Below are positions 27,201 through 36,406 of a stretch of 60,079 nucleotides of DNA, piece after piece; within the stretch, counting starts at the first letter, position 1; every line of letters starts with the position of its first letter. The notes beneath the pieces were generated by a model. That model made no database searches. It was not told where the DNA came from and saw only the letters and a program-made list of their open reading frames with translations. Origin of the DNA: Chitinophagaceae bacterium. GTDB taxonomy: Bacteria > Bacteroidota > Bacteroidia > Chitinophagales > Chitinophagaceae. The DNA is taken from NCBI GenBank assembly GCA_020437365.1, contig JAGQWM010000007.1, positions 1 through 60,079 on the forward strand, in the 5' to 3' direction. A program made the position numbers and the translations under genes.

Positions 27201-30200
27201 AGCGACCGTTGAATGGGGAACATCGGCAAAAGATGTATTTGTGATTTATCAAATCAATCATCGCTTGAATGGAAATTCTACTACAGATTATCAATATGTA
27301 AACTTCAATAATGAAAAGAAAACTTATCAATATACTTTAACAGATAAAGACCGACCGGGTTTTGGCGTTGGCTGGTTATTTTTCAAAAATAACAGGGTGT
27401 ATCAATTGAACCAAACGATAGCCATTCCCTGGACAAATAAAGAACTTCAAATTGAATATGCCACTTACAGAAACAAAACTTTACCGGGTAGCCAGGAAAA
27501 ATGGAAAATAAAAATTACCGGGCATAAAAAGGAAAAACTGGCGGCCGAAATGCTGGCCAGTATGTACGATGCATCTTTGGATATGTTTTCACCACATCAA
27601 TGGAGCCGGCCCAATATCTGGCCAACTTATTACAATAATATCCGATGGAATGAATCCAATAATTTTAATTCATTGCAATCATTACAATGGCAATTGTTTT
27701 CGCAAAATAATAAATCGCTTCATAAACAATATGATTATCTTCAAAATGTCTATCAACCACTTGTAGGCCTCCGAGGAAGAGTAAGTGGTTTAGATATAAC
27801 ATCCATTTCTAAAGGACAACCTACTGCACCTAATAAAGATGAAGAAGTTGTCGTAACATCACTCGGTATCTCCAGGCAAAAAAAAGAAACTGGTTATGCA
27901 ACTGAAGCTGTGGAAGATTCTGCGGCATCAGAAAATGACAATACTGCCCCACCAACAGAAGGAGTAAAAATCAGGAAAAATTTTGCTGAAACCGCATTCT
28001 TCTACCCTGAATTATATACAGACAGTACGGGTGCTATTGAATTTTCATTTACCATGCCCGAAGCATTGACCAAATGGAAATTCATGGCTTTGGCACATAC
28101 CAAAGAAGCCGCCTTCGGCTACAGTACCATGGAAATGCAAACCCAAAAGCAATTGATGGTACAACCCAACCTTCCAAGATTTTTACGTCAGGGCGATAAA
28201 ATGGAAGTGCAATCCAAAATTGTCAATTTATCTGCAAAAGAATTTACCGGAACGGTTTCTTTACAACTCTTCAACGCTGTTACCAATGAACCTGTAGATG
28301 GACAATTCAGAAACGTTATGCCCAATCAATATTTTACCGTGGCAGCAGGACAAAGTGAAGCCGTAAAATTTCCCATTGAAATTCCTTATCAATTCAGCGA
28401 TGCACTGGTCTGGAGAATTTCGGCACAAACAATCAATAAAGATAGTAGCGCCACAGAAAATTTCAGCGATGGTGAAGAAAATACTTTACCGATTCTTTCT
28501 AACCAAATACTGGTTACAGAATCATTGCCATTACCAATGCGGGGAAGCGGAAAAAAAGAATTTACATTTGAAAAATTATTGCAATCCGGTCTTAGTGAAA
28601 CAATTGTCAACCAGGCACTCACTGTCGAATACACTTCCAATCCGGCTTGGTATGCCGTTCAGGCTCTTCCCTACCTGATGGAATATCCTTATGAATGTGC
28701 CGAACAAACCTGGAATCGTTATTATGCAAATTCCCTCGCATCTCATATTACTCAATCATCGCCTAGGATTCAGAAAATATTTGAACAGTGGAAAATAAAA
28801 GATACAGCTGCATTGATGAGTAATTTGGAAAAAAACCAGGAATTAAAATCTGTTTTGTTAGAAGAAACACCTTGGGTATTGCAGGCAAAAAATGAAGCTG
28901 AACAAAAAAGAAATATCGCTTTGTTATTTGATATGGTAAAAATGAGTGACCAATTGACAATAGCTTTAAACAAGCTCAATCAAATGCAAAGTAGTAATGG
29001 CGGATTCGTGTGGTTTAGTGGCGGTCCCGATGATAGGTATATGACACAATACATTATGACCGGAATAGGCCATTTGAAAAAATTAAACGCTATTGCCGAA
29101 GGCCAACAAATTCCCATTGATATGATTACAAATAAAGCAATCCCCTATCTCGATAAAAAAATAAAAGATGATTACGATGATTTGATTAAATATAAAACAG
29201 ACCTTAAAAATTATACACCGGGATATATGGTCTTACAATATTTGTACATGCGGAGTTTCTTTCCGGAGTATAAAATTCCGATTGCCTCCGAAACAGCTTA
29301 TGATTATTTCCGTAGCAGGGCACAACAAACTTGGAACGGGCAAAGTAAATACATGCAAGGCATGACGGCGTTGGCATTATTCAGAACAGGTGATAACAAA
29401 ACACCCGGTGATATTTTGCGTTCGTTAAAAGAAACTGCAATCCAAAATGAAGAAATGGGAATGTATTGGAAAGCCACGCAGGGTTGGTTCTGGTACCAGG
29501 CACCTATTGAAACGCAAGCCCTACTGATTGAAGCTTTCCAGGAAATAGGAAAAGACACTAAAACAGTGGACGACCTGAAAACCTGGTTGTTGAAAAACAA
29601 ACAAACAACCAATTGGAAAACCACAAAAGCCACAGCAGAAGCTTGCTATGCGTTGTTATTGCAAGGCTCCGATTGGTTAAGTAATACACCTGTAATCACT
29701 ATCAACCTCGGACACGAAACCATCAAATCTTCAGATGAAAAGCAGGAAGCCGGCACCGGTTATTTCAAAAAAGTATTCGACTACCACCATATTTCTCCAA
29801 GAATGGGTCATATAGAAGTAGAAGTAAAAAGCAACAATCAACAACAATCTGCCACATGGGGAAGTGTGTATTGGCAATATTTTGAAAACATTGATAAAAT
29901 AACGACTGCCGAAACTCCTTTGCAACTCACAAAAAAATTATTTGTAGAAAAAAATACGGATAAAGGCCCGGTAATTTCTCCGGTCAATGATAATGACATC
30001 ATAAAAGTAGGTGATAAAATAAAAGTCAGGATTGAATTGCGAGTGGACCGTGATATGGAATACGTACACATGAAAGATATGCGGGCCGCTTCATTTGAAC
30101 CTACCAATGTTTTAAGTCGCTATAAATACCAGGATGGATTGGGCTATTATGAAAGCACCAAAGACGCCAGTACAAATTTCTTCTTTAATTATTTGAGAAA

Positions 30201-30336
30201 AGGTACTTATGTTTTTGAATATACATTATTTGCAGGACAGGCCGGAAATTTCAGTAATGGCATTACAACAATTCAATGTATGTATGCACCTGAATTTACT
30301 GCTCATAGCGAAGGTGTCAGGGTTACCGTAGAGTAA
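24214..30336 (+). CDS. Giant alpha-2-macroglobulin family lipoprotein with SusC-plug-like insert
   Basis: The 2040-residue protein has a lipoprotein signal (FFICLAFCSCK) and a long helical N-terminal region to about residue 400. MG-type beta domains follow, including the MG2-like FHLFSDRSIYRPGQTVYFKG near 605-625. The alpha-2-macroglobulin core has PELYTDSTGAIEFSFTMPEALTKWKF near 1268-1293, the thioester motif CAEQ at 1495-1498 (YPYECAEQTWNRYYAN), and a helical toroid beyond it. Bacterial A2Ms trap proteases in the periplasm through such a thioester. Residues 1185-1231 carry GLRGRVSGLDITSI and EVVVTSLGISRQKKETGYA, blocks typical of the SusC plug. No penicillin-binding protein gene is adjacent. 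A terminator follows. Confidence 0.93.
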   Translation: MKHQILTTIFFICLAFCSCKPLSYGQQPIHNYDKEWKEVNDTLNKGLPQSALVLVKKIYEKAKSDQQDAQMVKSLLQILFLEHQLQDKTDAFTLYELESEIQNTQGAVAAILTSFLAEDYWLYYQRNRYKIYQRTTTEGFKKDDIETWTTEDFHQKIAALYLSSISDEKMLQKTKLSPFDALIMKGNMRHLRPTLYDLLAHRALTYFQSDERDIQKPAYAFEIKQAAAFDPAADFIHRKFPTKDTSSLQYKALLIYQQLLAFHLNDTEHDALIDVDIQRIAFVHDNSVAPNKDDLYFTALNHIAQQYDGIPAADQARYLIALQYENEAQKYTPNGDTTNRYSRTVAKEICEKVLRNAQYAGYDSSEGMINCYNLLNTINTKSFQFSIEKVNIPEKPFRVFLQYRNINSLYLRIIKATEDLKDLLKNQQKANLWTTLASAKYIKNWQQDLPEMKDLQTHGVELKVDGLPIGEYFLLASNKSDFTGNDVNLGTNLFYVSNIGYVNNNNQYFVLNRETGTPLANAKVQLWSRKYDYKSYKYVYNKNGVYHTDAHGYFALKNQDEKQRYVYHLLDITYQDDRLFLDDLNYAYFSNQPEVKEPVTSFHLFSDRSIYRPGQTVYFKGILLSKGPAATEGGVVADEDVTILLTNANYKIIDSLDLTTNQYGSVNGKFQLPQTGMNGRFTISSEIFGGRLSFNVEEYKRPKFYVDYEKIKGSYQVYDTIRITGLAKAYAGNAIDGAQVKYRVVRTPRFLYPWMFWRWWQPPTTSMEIAHGEIQTDKDGKFIIPFQAIPDLTIDKKFSPVFDYKIYADVTDLNGETRSGEKMVSVSYQALTLTTNIPKTLPADSLRSIQVYTQNLNGEFEPALVTMNIEKLKTVDRLIRSRYWNRPDQFVMTKNEYISYFPNDEYDNETDEKSWTLEKEILSASDSSKADGHWNINYKKFKPGTYKIEITAIDKNGKPVKDIQFIELVDEKSTTISRPSYVWSGEMKTIAEPGEKATVEWGTSAKDVFVIYQINHRLNGNSTTDYQYVNFNNEKKTYQYTLTDKDRPGFGVGWLFFKNNRVYQLNQTIAIPWTNKELQIEYATYRNKTLPGSQEKWKIKITGHKKEKLAAEMLASMYDASLDMFSPHQWSRPNIWPTYYNNIRWNESNNFNSLQSLQWQLFSQNNKSLHKQYDYLQNVYQPLVGLRGRVSGLDITSISKGQPTAPNKDEEVVVTSLGISRQKKETGYATEAVEDSAASENDNTAPPTEGVKIRKNFAETAFFYPELYTDSTGAIEFSFTMPEALTKWKFMALAHTKEAAFGYSTMEMQTQKQLMVQPNLPRFLRQGDKMEVQSKIVNLSAKEFTGTVSLQLFNAVTNEPVDGQFRNVMPNQYFTVAAGQSEAVKFPIEIPYQFSDALVWRISAQTINKDSSATENFSDGEENTLPILSNQILVTESLPLPMRGSGKKEFTFEKLLQSGLSETIVNQALTVEYTSNPAWYAVQALPYLMEYPYECAEQTWNRYYANSLASHITQSSPRIQKIFEQWKIKDTAALMSNLEKNQELKSVLLEETPWVLQAKNEAEQKRNIALLFDMVKMSDQLTIALNKLNQMQSSNGGFVWFSGGPDDRYMTQYIMTGIGHLKKLNAIAEGQQIPIDMITNKAIPYLDKKIKDDYDDLIKYKTDLKNYTPGYMVLQYLYMRSFFPEYKIPIASETAYDYFRSRAQQTWNGQSKYMQGMTALALFRTGDNKTPGDILRSLKETAIQNEEMGMYWKATQGWFWYQAPIETQALLIEAFQEIGKDTKTVDDLKTWLLKNKQTTNWKTTKATAEACYALLLQGSDWLSNTPVITINLGHETIKSSDEKQEAGTGYFKKVFDYHHISPRMGHIEVEVKSNNQQQSATWGSVYWQYFENIDKITTAETPLQLTKKLFVEKNTDKGPVISPVNDNDIIKVGDKIKVRIELRVDRDMEYVHMKDMRAASFEPTNVLSRYKYQDGLGYYESTKDASTNFFFNYLRKGTYVFEYTLFAGQAGNFSNGITTIQCMYAPEFTAHSEGVRVTVE

Positions 30337-30375
30337 AATACCGACTCAGATCGGAATGACGTAAAATAAAAAATT

Positions 30376-30401
30376 ATGCCGGGCCCGACCCGGCATTTTT
30401 T
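30376..30401 (+). terminator. Rho-independent terminator after the A2M gene
   Basis: An 8-bp GC-rich stem ATGCCGGG (30376-30383) / CCCGGCAT (30389-30396) with a 5-base loop is followed by six Ts. Confidence 0.9.
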
Positions 30402-30434
30402 AAGATACTAAAAAGATTCGATGAAGCTTACACT

Positions 30435-30442
30435 TACATTTG
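30435..30442 (+). promoter_or_regulatory. Candidate -7 element abutting the FAD oxidoreductase start
   Basis: TACATTTG (exact TAnnTTTG) ends four bases before the ATG at 30447, predicting a leaderless transcript starting after the A2M terminator. Confidence 0.45.
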
Positions 30443-30446
30443 TAAC

Positions 30447-31514
30447 ATGACGGTTGATTATCTCATCATTGGTCAAGGTATCAGTGGCACATGGCTCAGT
30501 TATTTTCTGCAAAAAGAAAATCAATCATTTTGTGTAATCGATAACCATGAGGCCCTGGCTTCTTCCCGCATTGCAGCAGGCGTTATCAATCCGGTTACAG
30601 GCCGCAGACATGTGGAAGTTTGGTTGGCCGATGTGCTTTTTCCCTTTATTAAAAAAGTGTACAAGGAAATAAGTATAGCAATCGGCACCTCGGTATTTGA
30701 ACAAAAAAATATTATTGACTTTTTTCCTTCGCCACAAATGCGGGAAAGTTTTTTACAGCGAGTAGCCGAAAAAAATTCTTACCTAAAAGATTATACAGAT
30801 GAAAATACATTTCAATCCGATTTCAATTTTGAATTTCATTGTGGTGAAATCAAACCTGTATATACAGTACTTCTCGAAAAGTTATTGCCGCTGTGGCAAC
30901 AGGTTTTGAAAAATAAAAACCAATTCGTTGAAGAAAATTTTGACATCCATAAACTACAAATTACTTCGGATGCTATCAGGTATAATGACATAACCGCCCG
31001 AAAAATAATTTTTTGTGATGGGGTAAACGCCACAAACAATCCCTATTTTCATCGTCTTCCATTTGCACCTAATAAAGGCGAAGCCATTTGGCTCGACATT
31101 CCTTCGCTTTCCAAAACATTTATTTATAAAAAAGGAATGATGTTGGTCCCCTTAGCAGATACCGGTAAATGGTGGCTGGGTTCTTCTTATGCCTGGGATT
31201 TTGAACATCCACACCCGACAGAAATTTTCAGAAAAAAAGCAGAGAGCCTGTTACAAAACTGGTTAAAAATACCATTTACAATTCTTGACCATAAAGCATC
31301 TATTCGTCCCGCTACAATAGAAAGAAGGCCATTCGTTGGATTCCATCCTTTGTTCCCCCAAATTGGCATACTGAATGGGTTGGGCACCAAAGGTTGTTCA
31401 CTGGCTCCGTATTTTGCCCGCCAGATGGTGGACTTTTTATTATTCGAAAAACCCATTCAAGCCGATGCAAATATTTCCCGGTTTGCCGGCATCCTTTCCC
31501 GTTCTGTGGAATAA
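30447..31514 (+). CDS. FAD-dependent oxidoreductase, DAO family
   Basis: The 355-residue protein begins with an FAD-binding Rossmann fold, [19 protein letters not shown] (GxGxxG at residues 9-14). The acidic end of the second strand (FCVIDN) and [16 protein letters not shown] follow. The late segments [17 protein letters not shown] and [20 protein letters not shown] are typical of the D-amino-acid oxidase/glycine oxidase/MnmC-C superfamily. No signal peptide. It may act on an amine or amino acid; the substrate is not determinable. It has its own predicted promoter, and aspS follows 67 bases after. Confidence 0.88.
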   Translation: MTVDYLIIGQGISGTWLSYFLQKENQSFCVIDNHEALASSRIAAGVINPVTGRRHVEVWLADVLFPFIKKVYKEISIAIGTSVFEQKNIIDFFPSPQMRESFLQRVAEKNSYLKDYTDENTFQSDFNFEFHCGEIKPVYTVLLEKLLPLWQQVLKNKNQFVEENFDIHKLQITSDAIRYNDITARKIIFCDGVNATNNPYFHRLPFAPNKGEAIWLDIPSLSKTFIYKKGMMLVPLADTGKWWLGSSYAWDFEHPHPTEIFRKKAESLLQNWLKIPFTILDHKASIRPATIERRPFVGFHPLFPQIGILNGLGTKGCSLAPYFARQMVDFLLFEKPIQADANISRFAGILSRSVE

Positions 31515-31526
31515 TCTTTTATGCAA

Positions 31527-31558
31527 TTTGCCCAATGGCAGTTCCCTTGTTATCTTTA
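31527..31558 (+). promoter_or_regulatory. Candidate aspS promoter
   Basis: A TTTG (31527-31530) lies 20 bases before TATCTTTA (31551-31558), one mismatch from TAnnTTTG. The aspS ATG is 23 bases further on. The two-part spacing fits the -33/-7 pattern of Bacteroidota. Confidence 0.45.
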
Positions 31559-31581
31559 CGCCTCAGCATATTTTTTCAAAA

Positions 31582-33432
31582 ATGTATAGAACGCATACTT
31601 GTGGTGAGCTGACTTTAGCTGCCAACGGAAACGATGTTATTTTGGCCGGATGGATTCAGACCATCAGAAAATTTGGCGCTATTACTTTCATTGACCTGCG
31701 AGACCGCTATGGCATTACACAACTTCTTTTTGATGAATCCCTGACAGCCCAATTAGAAAAAAATGCACTCGGAAGAGAGTTTGTTTTGCAGGCAAAAGGT
31801 ACCGTACAGGAACGAAGCAATAAAAATAAAAATATTCCAACCGGTGAAATAGAAATCCTGGTACGTGAATATACAATTTTGAATACGTCAAAACTGCCAC
31901 CCTTTACCATCGAAGATAATACGGATGGTGGCGATGACCTGCGCATGAAATACCGGTATTTGGATTTACGCCGCACTGTTGTGAGAAAAAATATTGAATT
32001 ACGTGGTGCAGTCAATCAGGCTGTTAGAAATTATTTGCAATCGCAGGGTTTTATAGATATTGAAACGCCTTTCCTGATAAAATCCACTCCCGAAGGAGCC
32101 AGGGATTTTGTAGTACCGAGCAGGATGAATCCCGGACAGTTTTATGCATTACCACAATCGCCACAAACATTTAAACAATTGCTCATGGTGAGCGGCTACG
32201 ACCGTTATTACCAAATTGTAAAATGTTTTCGTGATGAAGATTTACGAGCCGACCGCCAACCTGAATTTACACAAATAGATTGCGAAATGTCTTTTGTAGA
32301 ACAAGAAGATATTTTGCAAATGTTTGAAGGCATGGTGAAATATATTTTTAAAGAAGTAAAAGGCATTGACTACCAAGAAAGCCTGGCAAGAATGACATGG
32401 GAAGATGCCATGTGGATGTACGGTAATGACAAACCCGATATTCGTTTCGATTTAAAATTATTGAATGTAAAAAAACCGGCAACAGTTTTTACCCACAAAA
32501 AAGATGAACAACAATTAATACAGAATGCCGGATTTAAAATTTTTGATGAAGCTGAAACTATCATCGGCATAGCCATTCCCGGCTGTGGCGATTATAGTCG
32601 AAAACAAATTGACGAAATCACCGATTGGGTGAAGCGGCCACAAATTGGAATGCAAGGCATGGTCTATATCAAATACAATACAGATGGCACTTTGAAAAGC
32701 AGTGTCGATAAATTCTTTGATGAAGAAAAATTAAAAGCCATCGCCATTTCTGCACATGCAAAACCCGGAGATTTAATTTTACTTCTTGCAGGTACCGAAG
32801 CCAAAACAAGACAAGCCGCAAGTGCACTGCGTATGGAAATGGCCACCCGGCTTGGCTTAAGAAAAGCCGATGAATACAAACTTTTATGGGTAATAGATTT
32901 TCCCTTATTTGAATTCAGTGAGGAAGAAAACGCCGATAATAAAATGTCGGGCAGGTGGGTTGCCAGGCATCATCCTTTTACAGCACCCAAACCGGAGCAT
33001 ATTGATACATTAATCAATACCGATCCGACAATTAAAAATGGTGAAGATTATTTGCAGCATCCGTATGCTACAATCAAAGCCAATGCGTATGATATGGTGT
33101 TGAACGGCAATGAAATTGGTGGCGGTTCTATCCGGATTTTCCAACGGGATTTACAAGAAAAAATGTTTGCTGCTTTGGGAATGGATGCGAAAGAACAACA
33201 ACATAAATTCGGCTTCTTACTTGGCGCTTTCGAATATGGAGCACCTCCACACGGCGGCATTGCTTTCGGGTTCGACAGGCTTTGCGCCATTCTTGGTGGC
33301 AGCGAAATTATCCGCGACTTTATTGCATTTCCAAAAAATAATGCAGGAAGAGATGTGATGTTGGATGCACCTTCTACAATTGATGAAAAACAATTAACTG
33401 AATTGCAAATCAAATTGAATGCGAAACAATAA
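31582..33432 (+). CDS. aspS: Aspartate-tRNA ligase
   Basis: AspS charges tRNA-Asp (class II synthetase, cytoplasm). The 616-residue protein has the N-terminal OB-fold anticodon-binding domain ([30 protein letters not shown]), motif 1 region with [19 protein letters not shown], motif 2 [20 protein letters not shown], the bacterial GAD insertion (~300-420) and motif 3 [15 protein letters not shown]. Length and the GAD domain match the bacterial type. The ATG at 31582 is chosen because upstream in-frame sequence overlaps the previous gene. It is convergent with the E1 gene. Confidence 0.98.
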   Translation: MYRTHTCGELTLAANGNDVILAGWIQTIRKFGAITFIDLRDRYGITQLLFDESLTAQLEKNALGREFVLQAKGTVQERSNKNKNIPTGEIEILVREYTILNTSKLPPFTIEDNTDGGDDLRMKYRYLDLRRTVVRKNIELRGAVNQAVRNYLQSQGFIDIETPFLIKSTPEGARDFVVPSRMNPGQFYALPQSPQTFKQLLMVSGYDRYYQIVKCFRDEDLRADRQPEFTQIDCEMSFVEQEDILQMFEGMVKYIFKEVKGIDYQESLARMTWEDAMWMYGNDKPDIRFDLKLLNVKKPATVFTHKKDEQQLIQNAGFKIFDEAETIIGIAIPGCGDYSRKQIDEITDWVKRPQIGMQGMVYIKYNTDGTLKSSVDKFFDEEKLKAIAISAHAKPGDLILLLAGTEAKTRQAASALRMEMATRLGLRKADEYKLLWVIDFPLFEFSEEENADNKMSGRWVARHHPFTAPKPEHIDTLINTDPTIKNGEDYLQHPYATIKANAYDMVLNGNEIGGGSIRIFQRDLQEKMFAALGMDAKEQQHKFGFLLGAFEYGAPPHGGIAFGFDRLCAILGGSEIIRDFIAFPKNNAGRDVMLDAPSTIDEKQLTELQIKLNAKQ

Positions 33433-33439
33433 TTGTTTC
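33423..33439. repeat. Inverted repeat around the aspS stop codon
   Basis: GAAACAA (33423-33429) and TTGTTTC (33433-33439) flank the TAA at 33430-33432, so the stop codon would be the hairpin loop. There is no T run; it could slow converging polymerases or protect the 3' end, but function is unproven. Confidence 0.4.
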
Positions 33440-33454
33440 AAACAGTACAATGTA

Positions 33455-35521
33455 TTAGTCCGATAAAAGTTTTTGCAAAGCATCAGTTAATTTCTTTGCA
33501 TTCGGCAACATGGCTTTTTCCAATTCCATATTCATAGGAACGGCCGGTACATTTACAGCACCTAAAACTTCTACGGGTGCATCAAGATGTTGAAAACAAT
33601 TTTTTGAAATTCTGCCCGCCAATGATTCTGCAAAAGAATTATTTTGCTGTTCTTCTGTCAATACAAGGCATTTGCCATGCAATTGTACGCTCTTAAAAAT
33701 CAACGCTTCATCCAATGGAAATAAAGTACGTAAGTCAATAATTTCTATTTTTCCGTTGAAATTTTTTGCAGCATCTTTTGCCCAATACACTCCCATGCCA
33801 TACGTAATGACTACTACAGATTCGCCGTTATGAATTTTTTCTTCATCAGCATGTAACACAATATTGGCTTTACCGAATGGTAAAATATAATCTTCGCCAG
33901 GTTCAATTGTTTTGGCTTCATCAGTACCCGGCACCTTGCTCCAGTACAAACCTTTATGCTCCAACATAACAACCGGATTCGGATCCAAAAAAGCCGCTTT
34001 CATCAACCCTTTCATATCTGCGGCATTGGAAGGATACGCCACTTTAATTCCTTTAATAGACAACACTGTCGTTTCTATACTGCCACTATGATAAGGGCCG
34101 CCACCGCCATACGCTCCGGTTGGTACACGCAGAATCATTGACACCGGAAACTTACCACAACTCAGGTAACAACTTTTCGATACTTCAGTTACCAACTGAT
34201 TAAAACCCGGATAAATATAATCGGCGAACTGCACTTCAACAATAGGTTTCAGCCCTATGGCACTCATTCCAACCGTTGAGCCTACCACATAGGCTTCCTG
34301 GATGGCCGTATTGAAAACCCTGTCGTCACCAAATTGTTCAGCTAAAGTAGCCGCTTCGCGGAAAACACCTCCCAACCTTCTGCCTACATCCTGACCGTAT
34401 AAAATAGCTTCGGGATGGGTTTCCATTATTTCCCGAATGGCAAATAAAGCAGCATCTACCATTACAATTTTTTCTTTTCCTGCAGGATGTCTCTCACCTT
34501 TTTCTTCAGTAACTGCACCGGGTGCAAAAACAAAATCTTCTACCGAAGAAGATGTGGGTTCCGGAGCCGCAACGGCTTTTGCAAATTCATTGGCTATAAA
34601 TGTTGTAGCTTCTTTTTCAATTTGTACAATTTCAGATTCAGCAATTCCTCTTTCCAATAATTTTTTACGGAGTTTAGGTGTTGGATCATTTACCTGGTGT
34701 TGGGCCCAATCTTCATCCGTTCTGTAAAATTCTTTCCTGACTCCACTGGTATGGTGTCCTAATAATGGAACTTTTGCATGCACCAGGAAAGGTTTTCTTT
34801 CGGTTCTAACGGTGTCGCACACCTTCTTCATCATGTCAAATGATGCTTCGAAATCACTACCATCAACTTGTACACCTTCAATTCCTTTAAACCCTCGAAT
34901 AAATTCATAGGCATTCATAGCCCTGGCTTCGGCAGCTGTTACACTAATGCCCCAATTATTATCCTGTACCAAATAAATAATGGGCAATTGTTTGAGGGCT
35001 GTAAATTGGAAAGCTTCACTGACTTCACCTTCGGTAATGCTTGCATCGCCAAGGGAACAAATGACAATCGGCAATTCACCATTTTTTCCTTTTCTTAATT
35101 TCTGCAACAAATGTTTTTCTACATACTGTACACCTTGCGCCAATCCGGTTGTAGGAATCGCCTGCATACCTGTTGCACTGCTTTGGTGAATCATGGTCGG
35201 TTTATCTTCTCCCTTATAATTGGCATGCGAATAATATTCCCGGCCGCCGGTAAAAATATCATTGCCTTTGGCTAATAATTGTAACATTTGTTCATAAGGA
35301 GAAAAACCGATACCCATGATGATACTTTCATCACGATAATATGGACTGACAAAATCCTGTGGTTGTAATTGAAAGGCCGTTGCCAATTGTATGGCTTCAT
35401 GCCCACGGGAAGTGGAGTGTACATATTTACAGATGCTGCGATTAGCTTCATAAGTGGCCGCCATATTTTTTACATGGCACATCATTTTATAGGCTCTCCG
35501 CAAAATTTCAATATCTATCAT
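33455..35521 (-). CDS. 2-oxoacid dehydrogenase E1, alpha and beta subunits fused
   Basis: The 688-residue protein joins the thiamine-diphosphate E1 alpha domain (residues ~1-320) to the E1 beta transketolase-like domain (~350-688). Alpha signatures: HSTSRGHEAIQLATAFQL, the TPP motif GDASITEGEVSEAFQFTALK ending in VQDNNWGIS, and GHHTSGVRKEFY. Beta signatures: LYGQDVGRRLGGVFREA, FNTAIQEAYVVGSTVGMS, VEVQFADYIYPGFNQLV and RVPTGAYGGGGPYHSGSIE. Such fusions are usual in Bacteroidota and serve pyruvate or branched-chain 2-oxoacid complexes; sequence alone does not decide which. The ATG at 35521 is chosen over a TTG three codons earlier because TATTTTTG ends six bases before it. Confidence 0.95.
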   Translation of the reverse strand: MIDIEILRRAYKMMCHVKNMAATYEANRSICKYVHSTSRGHEAIQLATAFQLQPQDFVSPYYRDESIIMGIGFSPYEQMLQLLAKGNDIFTGGREYYSHANYKGEDKPTMIHQSSATGMQAIPTTGLAQGVQYVEKHLLQKLRKGKNGELPIVICSLGDASITEGEVSEAFQFTALKQLPIIYLVQDNNWGISVTAAEARAMNAYEFIRGFKGIEGVQVDGSDFEASFDMMKKVCDTVRTERKPFLVHAKVPLLGHHTSGVRKEFYRTDEDWAQHQVNDPTPKLRKKLLERGIAESEIVQIEKEATTFIANEFAKAVAAPEPTSSSVEDFVFAPGAVTEEKGERHPAGKEKIVMVDAALFAIREIMETHPEAILYGQDVGRRLGGVFREAATLAEQFGDDRVFNTAIQEAYVVGSTVGMSAIGLKPIVEVQFADYIYPGFNQLVTEVSKSCYLSCGKFPVSMILRVPTGAYGGGGPYHSGSIETTVLSIKGIKVAYPSNAADMKGLMKAAFLDPNPVVMLEHKGLYWSKVPGTDEAKTIEPGEDYILPFGKANIVLHADEEKIHNGESVVVITYGMGVYWAKDAAKNFNGKIEIIDLRTLFPLDEALIFKSVQLHGKCLVLTEEQQNNSFAESLAGRISKNCFQHLDAPVEVLGAVNVPAVPMNMELEKAMLPNAKKLTDALQKLLSD

Positions 35522-35527
35522 GGGCTT

Positions 35528-35535
35528 CAAAAATA
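35528..35535 (-). promoter_or_regulatory. Candidate -7 element for the E1 fusion gene
   Basis: The minus strand reads TATTTTTG (exact TAnnTTTG), six bases before the ATG at 35521. It overlaps the alternative TTG start, which supports the ATG. Confidence 0.45.
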
Positions 35536-35567
35536 CTACTATCGGTTAAAATCATTTAGCTAAACGC

Positions 35568-35602
35568 TTAAAAAAAAGAAAAGCTATCCCTAAGAATAGC
35601 TT
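35568..35602 (-). terminator. Terminator of the FAH-family gene
   Basis: A 7-bp stem AAGCTAT (35581-35587) / ATAGCTT (35596-35602) is followed on the minus strand by a T-rich tract (35568-35580). It lies ~28 bases beyond the FAH-family stop and ahead of the E1 gene. Confidence 0.75.
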
Positions 35603-35629
35603 GCAAAAAAAATCATTGAAAGAAACAAA

Positions 35630-36241
35630 TTATTTGATTTCCATTTCGAACATACTATCATCTTCCACAAATGCTTCTAAAATATCGCCAACAACGACTT
35701 CGCCAACACCGGCCGGTGTTCCCGTAAAAATCACATCACCGATATTGATGGAAAAATAATTAGAAATATAAGCAACAATTTCATCGAAAGGATGAATCAT
35801 CAAGCCGGAGTTTCCTTGTTGTACCAATTCTTTATTCTTATACAAACAGAAATTGATATCATCTTTATTTTTCACAGTATCCAAATTCACCCATTCGCCT
35901 AATACAGCAGAATTATCCCAGGCTTTGGCTCTTTCCCAGGGAAGGCCTTTTTCTTTTAAATCGTTTTGAATATCCCGGGCTGTAAAATCTATGCCGGCTG
36001 TAATCGCATCATAATATTTACCGGCAAATTTTTCGGGAATATATTTTCCGTTTTTGCAAATGCGTATGACCAACTCACATTCATAATGCAATTCGTTGGT
36101 AAATTCGGGGTAATAGAATGGTGCATGAGGTTGCAATAAAGCACTTTTAGGTTTCATAAAAATGACGGGTTCATCCGGCACTTCATTGCCCAATTCGGCA
36201 GCATGCGCAACATAATTTCTACCTACACAAAAGATTTTCAT
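35630..36241 (-). CDS. Fumarylacetoacetate hydrolase family protein (FAHD1-like)
   Basis: The 203-residue protein is a single-domain FAH fold. It shows MKIFCVGRNYVAHAAELGN, PVIFMKPKSAL, the metal-binding acidic cluster LHYECELVIRI, YYDAITAGIDFTARDIQ and GDVIFTGTPAGVGEV. Small members of this kind act as acylpyruvases or oxaloacetate decarboxylases/tautomerases with Mg2+. No aromatic degradation genes are nearby, so a housekeeping role on oxaloacetate or acylpyruvate is more likely than tyrosine breakdown. Substrate assignment is inferred from family only. Confidence 0.9.
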   Translation of the reverse strand: MKIFCVGRNYVAHAAELGNEVPDEPVIFMKPKSALLQPHAPFYYPEFTNELHYECELVIRICKNGKYIPEKFAGKYYDAITAGIDFTARDIQNDLKEKGLPWERAKAWDNSAVLGEWVNLDTVKNKDDINFCLYKNKELVQQGNSGLMIHPFDEIVAYISNYFSINIGDVIFTGTPAGVGEVVVGDILEAFVEDDSMFEMEIK

Positions 36242-36255
36242 AAACAGGTTGTGTT

Positions 36256-36402
36256 TTAAGTAAATACATTGGATACAATACCCTGTGGTTGTTCATCACA
36301 AGTATTCCATGGTTTCAGTAAAATAGTTGGATTTTCGCCATTTTCGGCACTGAAGGCCTGGCGTTGACGCAGCCGGAGAGCTAAAGTAAGTAATCCATTT
36401 GA
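36256..36402 (-). other. Start-less 48-codon open frame in the pth-FAH gap
   Basis: Between two stops, the minus strand reads an uninterrupted 48-codon frame without ATG. Its translation includes LTLALRLRQRQAFSAENGEN and ends IVSNVFT. It is more GC-rich than the surrounding spacer and looks protein-like. It could be a gene remnant or a dispersed intergenic repeat; I cannot tell which. Confidence 0.35.
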
Positions 36403-36406
36403 TTAT

